NCBI RefSeq assembly: GCF_000422765.1
Contig: NZ_AUGR01000006.1
Location: forward strand, 62,001 to 126,000
Source of the DNA: Neptunomonas japonica DSM 18939
Lineage (GTDB): Bacteria > Pseudomonadota > Gammaproteobacteria > Pseudomonadales > Balneatricaceae
Reading direction: 5' to 3'
DNA length: 64,000 nt
Every line of letters starts with the position of its first letter. The stretch's first letter is position 1. Position numbers and translations under genes: made by a program. Of this stretch, positions 8,965 to 16,513 are shown one piece after another. The notes under the pieces are model-generated. The model was given only the letters and a program-made list of their open reading frames with translations. It did no database searches and was not told the DNA's origin.

Positions 8965-9861
8965 TTAAGTAATATTTCTTGGCGCCTTTCTACGGCGCCA
9001 AATAGCCCCGCCTGAAAAAATCAGCAGTGCTAGCCAAATCATTGAAAACGTTATTAAGTCCCCGTCGTCAAACGGCTCATCTAAAATAAGAACAGCGCTT
9101 AAAAGCTGAAGTGTTGGTGCAAGGTAGGTCATAAACCCAAGTAATGTCAGGCTGAGTCTATGAGCGGCAGCAGAAAAAGCCAACAAAGGTAATGCCGTAA
9201 GGACTCCGGCGAGAATAAGTAAAGCACCGTCCGTATTGATGCTGAAATGTTGCTCACCTTGAAATAGTAACCATAGCCAATAAGCGGCGGCGAAGGGCAG
9301 TAATAGAATAGTTTCAAGCATGAGCCCAGTGACGGTATCTATTTGTGTTTTCTTACGAACAAGCCCGTAAAGCCCAAAGCTAATAGCTAGCGTGAGAGCG
9401 ATCCAAGGAAGTTCTCCCATACCTATTATTTTGTAAGCAACCCCTAGTGATGCGACTAAAATGGCAACTTTCTGATAAACAGCCAGAGACTCTTTAAAGA
9501 AAATGACCCCCAAGCATATAGCCACTAATGGATTGATAAAATAGCCTAGGCTGGCATCAACAGCGCGGTTTACGCTAACCGCCCAAATATATAGTCCCCA
9601 GTTAGTCGCAATAAGAAGTGAAGAGCAAAAAAGCGCAAGGACTAATCGACGGTTGAGTAGTGCTGCTTTAGCGCGCCCCCAGTGTTTGGTGAGTGTGAGA
9701 ATAATAGCGACAAAAAGAAAAGACCATATCACACGATGAAGTAGTACTTCTGTGGCAGGAATATGCTTTAGTAAGCTGAAAAAAAGTACAAAGCTTCCCC
9801 ACATTGAATAGGCAAATAGGGCAAGCAATAAGCCGCGATTAGACTCTGTCACAGTGAACAT
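8965..9861 (-). CDS. rarD: RarD-like EamA family permease
   Basis: The 298-residue protein has ten predicted hydrophobic segments in two repeats, the DMT/EamA architecture. The N-terminus ESNRGLLLALFAYSMWG, the LLHRVIWS segment and the SLGYFINPL motif are characteristic of RarD, whose E. coli member was named for chloramphenicol sensitivity and whose substrate is uncertain. An 8-bp inverted repeat near the 3' end (8979-9001) lies inside the coding region. The gene converges on the GGDEF gene. Confidence 0.87.
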   Translation of the reverse strand: MFTVTESNRGLLLALFAYSMWGSFVLFFSLLKHIPATEVLLHRVIWSFLFVAIILTLTKHWGRAKAALLNRRLVLALFCSSLLIATNWGLYIWAVSVNRAVDASLGYFINPLVAICLGVIFFKESLAVYQKVAILVASLGVAYKIIGMGELPWIALTLAISFGLYGLVRKKTQIDTVTGLMLETILLLPFAAAYWLWLLFQGEQHFSINTDGALLILAGVLTALPLLAFSAAAHRLSLTLLGFMTYLAPTLQLLSAVLILDEPFDDGDLITFSMIWLALLIFSGGAIWRRRKAPRNIT

Positions 9862-9971
9862 TCCATATATTAAAAACGAATTCTAACAGTAAAGTCTAAT
9901 ACAGCAAGGAAACAGATTGTTGTGTAAAAGATGTTTTTTAGGGATGGTGAAGAATACGTAGTGGAGAACTT

Positions 9972-10004
9972 CAAAAATCCCCCTCGCTTTAACAAGCGAG
10001 GGGG
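9972..10004 (-). terminator. Intrinsic terminator downstream of hisC
   Basis: On the minus strand an 11-bp perfect stem (arms 9994-10004 and 9979-9989, loop 9990-9993) is followed by ATTTTTGA. It begins within a few bases of the hisC stop. Confidence 0.85.
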
Positions 10005-10010
10005 GGGGAA

Positions 10011-11081
10011 TTACATAGATATCATGTCGGGATGGCGCTTTAGGCAATCAATCATTGCTTGCATCTCGACTTCTGTACCAATCGTGATACGCAAGTGATT
10101 ATCAATGCCAGGGCGGCTGAAATGGCGAACTAATATCTGTTGGCTTCTTAGAAAGCCCATTAACTCTGCTGCTTCGATATAGCGGTGTGAGGCAAATACA
10201 AAATTAGTTTTGGATGGAATAATCTTAAAACCTAAAGATTGTAATTGCTGGCTAGTCCATTCACGCATTTTGATGATCTGCTGAGTGGTTTCTACAAAGT
10301 AGTCATTGTCTTTAATAGCGGCAATAGCTGTTGCTTGTGCCAGCATATCTAATGGGTAAGAATTAAAGCTGTTTTTTACACGCTCTAATCCTTCAATTAG
10401 CTCAGGGCTACCTATCGCAAAGCCAACACGCATTCCGGCTAATGAACGAGACTTAGATAATGTCTGGATAACCAGAAGGTTTGGATACTTATCTACTAAC
10501 TTGATAGCTGTTTGAGCACCAAAATCTACATAGGCCTCATCAACAACGACTACCGTTTCAGTGTTTCGTTGTAATAATGCTTCTACCTTTTCTAACGTGA
10601 GAGCTCTACCCGTAGGTGCATTGGGGTTGGCAAAAATAATACCGCCATTAGCTTGGGCATAGTCATCCAACACAATGCAAAAATTATCTTGTAGAGGGAT
10701 ATGCTTGGCTTCAATACCATAGAGGTTGCAGTAGACATCATAAAAACTATAAGAAATGTCTGGCATCAACAGTGGTTGGGGCTGACGGAAAAAAGCCATA
10801 AAGGTATGCGCGAGTACTTCATCGGAGCCATTACCTACAAAGACTTGTTCACTTTTTACATTAAAATGTTCAGCTAGTGATAGCTTAAGCGCAGATGCAT
10901 CTGGGTCTGGGTAAAGACGTAGACGATCAGTATCAAACTGATGGATCGCTTCTAACACCATTGGGGAGGGTGGGAATGGATTTTCGTTGGTGTTCAGTTT
11001 AATGATATTGCTCCCCTTTGGCTGCTCACCCGGTACATAAGGTGTTAGGCTTTGGATAGCTTCACTCCAGTATTTGCTCAT
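10011..11081 (-). CDS. hisC: HisC, histidinol-phosphate aminotransferase
   Basis: The protein of 356 residues (from ATG at 11081, MSKYWSEAIQSLTPYVPGEQ) is a fold-type I PLP aminotransferase of the HisC group. The start motif TPYVPGEQP, the KLNTNENPFPPSP stretch, the FVGNGSDEVL loop, the VVVDEAYVDFG stretch and the PLP-lysine motif TLSKSRSLAGMRVGFA are all visible. It converts imidazole-acetol phosphate to histidinol phosphate and may also transaminate aromatic keto acids. It stands alone, as is usual for one of two hisC copies. The GTG three codons upstream is a less likely start. Confidence 0.92.
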   Translation of the reverse strand: MSKYWSEAIQSLTPYVPGEQPKGSNIIKLNTNENPFPPSPMVLEAIHQFDTDRLRLYPDPDASALKLSLAEHFNVKSEQVFVGNGSDEVLAHTFMAFFRQPQPLLMPDISYSFYDVYCNLYGIEAKHIPLQDNFCIVLDDYAQANGGIIFANPNAPTGRALTLEKVEALLQRNTETVVVVDEAYVDFGAQTAIKLVDKYPNLLVIQTLSKSRSLAGMRVGFAIGSPELIEGLERVKNSFNSYPLDMLAQATAIAAIKDNDYFVETTQQIIKMREWTSQQLQSLGFKIIPSKTNFVFASHRYIEAAELMGFLRSQQILVRHFSRPGIDNHLRITIGTEVEMQAMIDCLKRHPDMISM

Positions 11082-11475
11082 GGCAATCACTCATTTTAAT
11101 GCTGGGAGGCGACAGCCGCCACCCGTTAAACAGGAGAGTGGAGCATAGCAAAAAAGCAACTCGCTGAACATTGACTCATTGGCAGATTTTATTTTTAAGG
11201 ATTTCAGTTTCGTTTCAGTTTCAGTCTTTAAAGTAAGCCACATCAAGCAACAATAAGGCAGTGTTGGCAAGTAACTCCCACTATATTGATGTTAAGTAGC
11301 AGCTTATGGAAAATAAGTTTTGGTAGTCTAAACTCTAGATAGCCTAATCTACTCAAAACATTAGATTTAGTGATATAAGTGCTTTAAACGCCGCGTGCTT
11401 GAAATAGTTCTTAATGGAAAGGTTTAGTTGTAAAAATAACTAAAAAAGTGATCGATTTAACTCGGAGCAATAAAA
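11082..11475. other. Divergent intergenic region between hisC and the bufferin operon
   Basis: This region of about 390 bases has no convincing gene and must carry promoters for hisC and bufA. It contains three near-tandem TTTCAG units at 11202-11227 and a 7-bp inverted repeat at 11423-11444. I cannot assign a clear sigma-70 or ECF promoter by eye. A CGGAGC ribosome site precedes the bufA ATG. Confidence 0.5.
11423..11444. repeat. Inverted repeat in the bufA leader
   Basis: TTTAGTT at 11423-11429 pairs perfectly with AACTAAA at 11438-11444 across an 8-base AT-rich spacer, about 30 bases before the bufA start. It could be an operator for a dimeric regulator; the sequence is AT-rich, so chance is possible. 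Confidence 0.35.
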
Positions 11476-11823
11476 ATGAATAAAACAAGCTTAACTACAG
11501 CATTACTAATTGGCGCATCAGCAGCAATTCTAAGTACAGGTGCAGTTGCAGGCCCTAACAGCCAACTGAAAGTTTCTGAAGCAGCACCCGCTGAGGTTCA
11601 GGCCAAAGTGCAGGGTTGGTTGGCAGGAGATAAAATCCGCGGTCGTAAGGATAAGTGTTTTGGTATTGCTCTAGCGGGTGAAAATGATTGTGCAGCAGGT
11701 GCTGGTACAAGCTGTGAAGGTACATCAACTAAAGACTTCCAAGCAAATGCTTGGACTTATGCTCCAAAAGGTACGTGCGAATCGATCGTAACGCCTCATG
11801 GAACAGGTTCACTTGAAAGTTAA
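11476..11823 (+). CDS. bufA: Bufferin-type precursor (DUF2282 family), BufA-like
   Basis: The 115-residue protein has a Sec signal peptide (about 1-25, ending GAVAG) and a short mature part with four cysteines at 61, 72, 80 and 101, in the DUF2282 pattern [18 protein letters not shown], then [11 protein letters not shown]. The family is known as bufferins: ribosomally made, exported proteins whose Cys residues are oxidatively modified by a DUF692 (MNIO) enzyme and which bind copper. Here the enzyme gene follows with a 26-base overlap. The ATG at 11476 is preceded by CGGAGC. Copper binding in this organism is inferred from the family, not seen. Confidence 0.9.
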   Translation: MNKTSLTTALLIGASAAILSTGAVAGPNSQLKVSEAAPAEVQAKVQGWLAGDKIRGRKDKCFGIALAGENDCAAGAGTSCEGTSTKDFQANAWTYAPKGTCESIVTPHGTGSLES

Positions 11824-12712
11824 TGAATCCCCCTTGCCTTCGTCGTCTTTGATTGCGGGGGCTCACTTAGGTGCTGGCCTTGGTTTAAAGGCTGAGCACC
11901 TAGATGATATTTTGGCATTACCCGCTGTTAGTGAGACGTGCACTGGTAGTCATCTTTGGTTTGAGGTTCATACAGAGAACTATTTTGTAGCGGGTGGGCC
12001 ACGACTCAGTTATCTCAGATCAATTCGTGAAAATTATGATCTTAGTTTTCATGGGGTAGGGGGATCACTCGGTTATGATCATCAATCTATGCCTGAGCAT
12101 CTTAAGCAGGTAAAAACGTTAATTGATGAGTTTCAGCCGGCGCTTGTCTCAGAGCATGCTGTTTGGTCTCGCTCTAAAGGGGCATATTTTGCAGACCTTA
12201 TGCCGTTGCCTAGAACACATGATGCACTTCAGTCATTAGTTGAAGGGATTGATCGTTATCAGTTAGGTATAGGACAGCGCATTTTAATTGAAAATCCAAG
12301 TAACTATCTGGATTTTACCAGTGAGATGGATGAGCCTCAATTTCTTGTTGAAGCGGCGCATCGCAGTGGTTGTGGTTTATTAATCGATATTAATAACCTG
12401 TATATCAGTAGTAAAAATACAGGTATTGATGTCGTTGAATATTTATCGCAGATTCCTGCTGATCTTGTTGGAGAGATCCATATAGCAGGACATGATCCTG
12501 ATCCAGAGTTAGGGCAAGCGTTACTTATTGATAGTCATGCATCAGCAGTAGATTTGCCGGTATGGGCGCTGCTAGAACATGCCTTGTCTTTATTTGGGCA
12601 TAAGCCTGTTTTGGTTGAACGGGATGCCAATATACCGCCGTTTGCCGAGTTGATGCATGAGCGCCAAACTGCACAGGGCTATTTAGAACAACTTAGAAGT
12701 AATGCCGCATAA
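11798..12712 (+). CDS. bufB: MNIO family (DUF692) bufferin-maturation enzyme, BufB-like
   Basis: The 304-residue protein is a TIM-barrel multinuclear non-heme iron oxidative enzyme. Candidate iron ligands lie in family motifs: FEVHTENYF (Glu56, His58, Glu60, Asn61), SFHGVG (His85), SEHAVWS (Glu119, His120), IENPSNY (Glu165, Asn166), IDINN (Asp197, Asn199), GEIHIAGH (Glu226, His228, His232) and ERDANIPP (Glu274, Asp276). Such enzymes modify Cys residues of precursor peptides, in bufferins to thiooxazoles. The gene overlaps the precursor gene by 26 bases, so expression is probably coupled. The assignment to bufferins rather than other MNIO pathways rests on the DUF2282 partner. Confidence 0.92.
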   Translation: MEQVHLKVNESPLPSSSLIAGAHLGAGLGLKAEHLDDILALPAVSETCTGSHLWFEVHTENYFVAGGPRLSYLRSIRENYDLSFHGVGGSLGYDHQSMPEHLKQVKTLIDEFQPALVSEHAVWSRSKGAYFADLMPLPRTHDALQSLVEGIDRYQLGIGQRILIENPSNYLDFTSEMDEPQFLVEAAHRSGCGLLIDINNLYISSKNTGIDVVEYLSQIPADLVGEIHIAGHDPDPELGQALLIDSHASAVDLPVWALLEHALSLFGHKPVLVERDANIPPFAELMHERQTAQGYLEQLRSNAA

Positions 12713-12735
12713 TATCTTTTTACAGGAGGCTGTTG

Positions 12736-13581
12736 ATGGCTATTAGTTCTTACATTGATGCATTTTCTATTTACCTGCGAACAGGTGATGTTAGTGGGAT
12801 GAATGACTTTTGCGTTAATGCTGAGCACTTAAAGCGTATGTCGGTATACCGCAATGGTTTTTATAAAGGCTGTGTTGATGCGCTGGCTGCAAACTTCCCT
12901 ATGTGTGAGAAATTTGTAGGAAGTAATAACTTTAAAGATATTGCTCGTATATATGTTGATCATTACCCACCAGAAAAAGGTACCTTGGTAGGTTATGGGC
13001 TGAACTTTCCTGACTTTTTAGATGACTTTATTACGGAGCTAAAAAAGCAGCCTGAGGTGTTAAAGCTGCCGACAAATTTGACTGATTTGGCGCGCTTAGA
13101 TTATGCCTGGCTAATGAGTTTGATGAGTGCTGACACTAATCAAGCTCTGACAGCTGAAAAAGTCACATGGTTAATGAATGGAGGCTATGATTTTACGCAA
13201 TCAGTAGTGACACTGAGTGCTAGCGTTATTCTTCTTCAAGTAAGAGTCGGCACGTTGATGCAATGGATAGCATTAAAAACTAATTCAAGCGAAATTGTTC
13301 AAGAAGAAAATAGTGCCAATGAATTGGCGCAAAGTGAGAACTCTTTATCTTCAGATCTAGTGATGTTGTGGCGAGTACAGGGTTCGGTGCAGGTGCGTGC
13401 TCTTTCTTCTCCTGAGTGGGCAGTTATGCATGCTTTGCAAGGAGAGGGAGATGTGCTGGAAAAGGCTTTTGATACAGCTTTAGTGTTGGATTCCGACTTT
13501 GATGTTAGTGATGTTTTTTCAGCCTGTATACAAAATGAAATATTAGAAATTGATATGACTAAATACAATCATAATAAATAA
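12736..13581 (+). CDS. bufC: DUF2063 family partner of the MNIO enzyme, BufC-like
   Basis: From the ATG at 12736, with AGGAGG at 12724-12729, this gives 281 residues. The N-terminal half shows the DUF2063 pattern: MSVYRNGFYKGCVDALAANFPMC, then a region ending FPDFL, followed by DLARLDYAW. DUF2063 proteins are encoded next to DUF692 enzymes and help recognise or deliver the precursor peptide. The C-terminal half (about 160-260) is less conserved and holds the VVTLSASVILLQ and LVMLWRVQGSVQVR segments. It follows bufB by 23 bases in the operon. Confidence 0.88.
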   Translation: MAISSYIDAFSIYLRTGDVSGMNDFCVNAEHLKRMSVYRNGFYKGCVDALAANFPMCEKFVGSNNFKDIARIYVDHYPPEKGTLVGYGLNFPDFLDDFITELKKQPEVLKLPTNLTDLARLDYAWLMSLMSADTNQALTAEKVTWLMNGGYDFTQSVVTLSASVILLQVRVGTLMQWIALKTNSSEIVQEENSANELAQSENSLSSDLVMLWRVQGSVQVRALSSPEWAVMHALQGEGDVLEKAFDTALVLDSDFDVSDVFSACIQNEILEIDMTKYNHNK

Positions 13582-13590
13582 GGAATTAAT

Positions 13591-14139
13591 ATGGGCATGG
13601 TGGGGAAGTTGCGTGAAATTTATGTACAAATAGGCCAGCAATTATCACGGTTTTTAGAGCCGCTGGCGTTATTTTTTCTCCGCTTTATGGTGGCTAAAGT
13701 TTTTCTGGATTCTGGGTTAGGTAAATGGGATGGTTTCTTAAAGTTTAATGTCGATAAGTATGATTTGTTCATGTACGAGTTCTTCTGCCCTGATCCTGTA
13801 AGACCTGGGGCATTGCAGCTTTGTAACCCTGAAACACTCGAGTATGTTGAAGGCTCGTTTGTTGTGAGGATGATTGAGCTGCTCGCGGTATTTGCTGGTA
13901 TAGCCGAAGTGGTGTTGCCAGTATTGCTCATCATCGGGCTGTTTTCTCGTTTTGCGGCGTTAGGGCTTATTGGTATGACAATGTTTATTCAATTGGCTGT
14001 ATTCCCAACGTGGGATCATTGGATTAACCCGGCATCATGGTGGGCAGTGTCGCTACTCGTTATTGTTGCGCGTGGTCCAGGGATTCTGTCGATTGATAGG
14101 TTGCTGGGTTTAGACGCAAAACCAATACTAGCTAAGTGA
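13591..14139 (+). CDS. DoxX family membrane protein of the bufferin operon
   Basis: The 182-residue protein has four hydrophobic segments (about 22-38, 86-110, 117-135 and 145-162), the DoxX/DoxD architecture. A DoxX-type protein is a frequent fourth member of bufferin operons and may supply redox chemistry or electrons at the membrane; this role is inferred. A periplasmic loop (about 50-80) contains two Cys residues (FCPDPV and LCNPE), unlike a bare DoxX core. The start is 9 bases after bufC, with AAGGAA upstream, and a terminator follows at 14155. Confidence 0.85.
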   Translation: MGMVGKLREIYVQIGQQLSRFLEPLALFFLRFMVAKVFLDSGLGKWDGFLKFNVDKYDLFMYEFFCPDPVRPGALQLCNPETLEYVEGSFVVRMIELLAVFAGIAEVVLPVLLIIGLFSRFAALGLIGMTMFIQLAVFPTWDHWINPASWWAVSLLVIVARGPGILSIDRLLGLDAKPILAK

Positions 14140-14154
14140 TTTTTTGAACAGATA

Positions 14155-14190
14155 AGAGCACCCGGCGCTTAGTTGTCTAGGTGCTCTTTT
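14155..14190 (+). terminator. Terminator of the bufferin operon
   Basis: AGAGCACC at 14155-14162 pairs perfectly with GGTGCTCT at 14180-14187, followed by TTT. It lies 15 bases after the DoxX stop. Confidence 0.7.
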
Positions 14191-14218
14191 GGGTACTTGA
14201 AGTGCTTGATAAAAGCGC

Positions 14219-14605
14219 CTATTGAGAGAGCAAGCCGCGCTCTACCAGCACTTCTTTTACAGCAAACATGCCATTAAGCGCTGCGGGAAAGCCTGCGTAT
14301 ACAGACATCTGTAGAACAGTCTCTTTTATTTCTTCAGGAGAACAGCCTACATTCAGTGCTGCGTTGATATGAACTATTAATTGAGGTCGGCAATTACCCA
14401 TTGCTGTTAGTGCTGCAACGGTAGCTATTTCCCTTGATTTTAAATCTAAGCCTGGTCTTGAATAGATATCGCCGAAAGGGTATTCAATAGTGTAGCGTGC
14501 TAAGTCGGGACAAACATCTTGCAGGCTCTCGATCACATTATGTCCTGCTTCACCATCAATCTCCTCTAATTTGTCTAAACCAACAGCATATCTTGATTTG
14601 TTCAT
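14219..14605 (-). CDS. Carboxymuconolactone decarboxylase (CMD/AhpD-like) family protein
   Basis: The 128-residue protein matches the small helical CMD family: a central LKSREIATVAALTAMGN stretch, HINAALNVGCSPEEIKETVLQ and a final FPAALNGMFAVKEVL. It lacks the CxxC pair of AhpD, so it is not an AhpD-type disulfide reductase; it looks more like the gamma-carboxymuconolactone decarboxylase or uncharacterised branch. Its promoter (14639-14669) has the 19-bp spacer and dyad of MerR-controlled genes, and a MerR gene lies just upstream, so it is very probably the MerR target. An AAGGAG site precedes the ATG. Confidence 0.85.
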   Translation of the reverse strand: MNKSRYAVGLDKLEEIDGEAGHNVIESLQDVCPDLARYTIEYPFGDIYSRPGLDLKSREIATVAALTAMGNCRPQLIVHINAALNVGCSPEEIKETVLQMSVYAGFPAALNGMFAVKEVLVERGLLSQ

Positions 14606-14638
14606 TGCCTTGCTCCTTTCTAATAGGTAATTGAGGCA

Positions 14639-14669
14639 AGGTTACAAGTTAGAGTTTACTCTAGGTCAA
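14639..14669 (-). promoter_or_regulatory. MerR-type promoter with 19-bp spacer and central dyad
   Basis: On the minus strand, a -35 TTGACC (14664-14669) and a -10 TAACCT (14639-14644) are separated by 19 bp. The spacer holds the perfect dyad TAGAGT-AA-ACTCTA (14650-14663). MerR regulators untwist such overlong spacers when they sense their signal. The -35 overlaps the stop codon of the merR gene. Confidence 0.82.
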
Positions 14670-15022
14670 GAGGTTTTATTGAGCGTGTAGTATTCAATTT
14701 TCGCATCGAGTGCGGATAGATGCTGAATCTCATTTTCGATTCTAGATTTTAATTTATCGCGATGTTGCTCAAGTAATGCTTGGCGTTCTTGGTTTGTGCT
14801 CTCACCCAATGCTCTTAGGTTTGAATACTCTAAAATGCTTTCTAGTGGCATTCCTGTTTCTTTGAGTCTGATAATAAAAGCGACCCACTCTAAGTCTTTT
14901 GTAGTAAAAAAGCGATGGCCGTTTGAGCTGCGGTGAATATCGCTGAGAAGGCCAATTTTTTCATAATATCTCAGAGTATGAGCTGATAGGGTCGTACGTG
15001 CAGAAAACTCTTTCATATTCAT
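14666..15022 (-). CDS. MerR family transcriptional regulator
   Basis: The 118-residue protein opens with a MerR winged-helix domain (MNMKEFSARTTLSAHTLRYYEKIGLLSDI, recognition around LRYYEKIGLL), followed by a coiled-coil dimerisation helix (about 78-110). It has no cysteine, so it does not sense metals by the CueR/MerR type of Cys site; stress or small-molecule sensing is more likely. The target is probably the CMD-like gene 60 bases downstream. Confidence 0.88.
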   Translation of the reverse strand: MNMKEFSARTTLSAHTLRYYEKIGLLSDIHRSSNGHRFFTTKDLEWVAFIIRLKETGMPLESILEYSNLRALGESTNQERQALLEQHRDKLKSRIENEIQHLSALDAKIEYYTLNKTS

Positions 15023-15125
15023 TGAGGATATCCTTATATTGGTAATATTATGTAATGAATGTGAAAAATCACGTCTAGTAGGTTTTGGTTATGAAGTAAT
15101 AGAAGTAGGGCGTTGTTATAGCGAG

Positions 15126-15171
15126 TGCTGATACCTAATTACATATCAAAATATCGGATCAGGTATCAGCA
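15126..15171. repeat. Long inverted repeat between the thioesterase and merR genes
   Basis: TGCTGATACCT (15126-15136) and AGGTATCAGCA (15161-15171) are perfect 11-bp arms around a 24-base AT-rich loop. It lies 14 bases past the thioesterase stop. No T tract follows on the minus strand, so it may be an RNA 3' end stabiliser or weak terminator. Confidence 0.55.
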
Positions 15172-15185
15172 TTTATGCATTACTT

Positions 15186-15662
15186 TTATTTTACATGTGC
15201 TTCCATTTCATCGCCGATTCGTTTTCTCATATCCATGAGGCGTAATGCGGAATCTCTTAGGCGAATATCATGCTCAGTAACTGGAATCCATTCAGGGATA
15301 TCGGTTGGTTTACCTTGGTCATCAACGGCAACCATAATGACAATACAATGGGTGGTTAGGTGGCGCTCGGTATCTTTTGGGTCACCTGCACGTACATCAA
15401 TCCCAATATGCATTGATGAGCGGCCGGTATAAATTACCTTAGCCGCGACTTCAACAATATTGCCTACATGGATCGGCTTAACGAAACGTATGCCGCCAGC
15501 ATACGCAGTAATGCAATATTTGCCACTCCACCCGGCAGCACATGCGTACGCTGCAAGGTCAATCCATTTCATCACGGCACCGCCGTGAACTTTTCCGCCG
15601 AAGTTTACGTCAGCTGGCTCGGATAAAAATCTTAGCGTTATTTTTCTGTCTTGGCCTGCCAT
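15186..15662 (-). CDS. Acyl-CoA thioesterase, hotdog fold (YciA/ACOT-like)
   Basis: From ATG at 15662 (MAGQDRKITLRFLSEPADVN) this gives 158 residues. Hotdog thioesterase features are visible: the NFGGKVHGGAVMKWIDLAAY helix start with the catalytic Asp in IDLAAYA, the VRFVKPIHVG-type strand (GGIRFVKPIHVGNIVEV) and an SMHIGIDVRAGD strand. Such enzymes hydrolyse acyl-CoA to free acid and CoA. An upstream in-frame ATG at 15737 exists, but GAGG before 15662 and the family N-terminus favour the shorter form. Confidence 0.85.
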   Translation of the reverse strand: MAGQDRKITLRFLSEPADVNFGGKVHGGAVMKWIDLAAYACAAGWSGKYCITAYAGGIRFVKPIHVGNIVEVAAKVIYTGRSSMHIGIDVRAGDPKDTERHLTTHCIVIMVAVDDQGKPTDIPEWIPVTEHDIRLRDSALRLMDMRKRIGDEMEAHVK

Positions 15663-15761
15663 GAAAACCTCAAATTTATGCTTTATAGAAAGTATGTTTA
15701 TTATATAGACTAAAGGAGTGTGTGAGAAATGCTTCACTGATTTCTAAGAAGAGGTTGCTTT

Positions 15762-16424
15762 ATGAGTACTCGTTTCCAGTCTGTGTGTATCGTTATCAGC
15801 AGTTGTGTTTTTTTACTGATTCCTTTCGTTGGTCACGCCGCTGAGAAGGCGCCAAAAGAGCTTGTAATTGATCATGTTATGTTTCCGGTGTACCTAAATA
15901 ACTCATTCTTAAAAGTAGTAAAAAAGTCATGGGAAAAGCATAAGGTAGGTAAAGTTGATATAGGGCCTCAAAACTCTAGTTACAAAGGTGTTTTCTTTGG
16001 TAGTAAGAGTTTTTATGTGGAGCATTTATCCAATGTTAAATCAGAGCCTTATTGGAGTAATGCTGTTTACCTTGCTGTGCCTAAAAAATACTGGGGCTAT
16101 TATAAGAGTCCCGCTTTAGTCACCAAAAACTTTTTGGTTCCTTACTTTGGTTGTGGTTATCAGCTCATTAATCCTGAATACAAATACATCAATAGTAAGG
16201 TATCTAAAGGCGTGCCTTATGATGGTTTTACGCTTTTGATATCAGAAGCTTTACGAAAAGAAATTGTTAATGTGGCAGGGCAAAAGTGGTCGTTGCCAAG
16301 TAACGGAAAAGTACGTGTTCATGAAAAGTTGATTCGTGTTAATGAGATGGCCGTGATTAACGAGAAGTCAGAACTTATAGCGCCTTTGTATCAGCCAAAC
16401 CCGATACTGCGAGAGTATCTTTAA
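15762..16424 (+). CDS. Hypothetical exported protein (220 aa)
   Basis: I do not recognise a family. A signal peptide is clear (about 1-27, ending GHAAEK). The mature part is rich in Lys and Tyr and has repeated aromatic stretches (PKKYWGYYKSP, VPYFGCGYQLINPEYKYI). One Cys remains in the mature part. The gene stands alone between the divergent thioesterase and the convergent trpA, with its own terminator, so it is its own unit. GAAGAGG precedes the ATG. Confidence 0.65.
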   Translation: MSTRFQSVCIVISSCVFLLIPFVGHAAEKAPKELVIDHVMFPVYLNNSFLKVVKKSWEKHKVGKVDIGPQNSSYKGVFFGSKSFYVEHLSNVKSEPYWSNAVYLAVPKKYWGYYKSPALVTKNFLVPYFGCGYQLINPEYKYINSKVSKGVPYDGFTLLISEALRKEIVNVAGQKWSLPSNGKVRVHEKLIRVNEMAVINEKSELIAPLYQPNPILREYL

Positions 16425-16463
16425 GAGGTAGTATTACTCTAAGTATTTTTTATTCCTGAGAAT

Positions 16464-16498
16464 AAGGCTGCTTTAAAGCAGCCTTTGCTTTTCTTTTG
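16464..16498 (+). terminator. Intrinsic terminator after the 220-aa exported protein
   Basis: A 22-bp palindrome (16464-16485, GGCTGC / GCAGCC arms around TTTAAA) is followed by a T-rich run TGCTTTTCTTTT. Confidence 0.82.
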
Positions 16499-16513
16499 CT
16501 AGCAGACTCGTAA

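Noticed and set aside
8979-9001. TTGGCGCC / GGCGCCAA inverted repeat as a terminator
   Set aside because: It lies inside the 3' coding part of the rarD-like gene and has no T tract on either strand.
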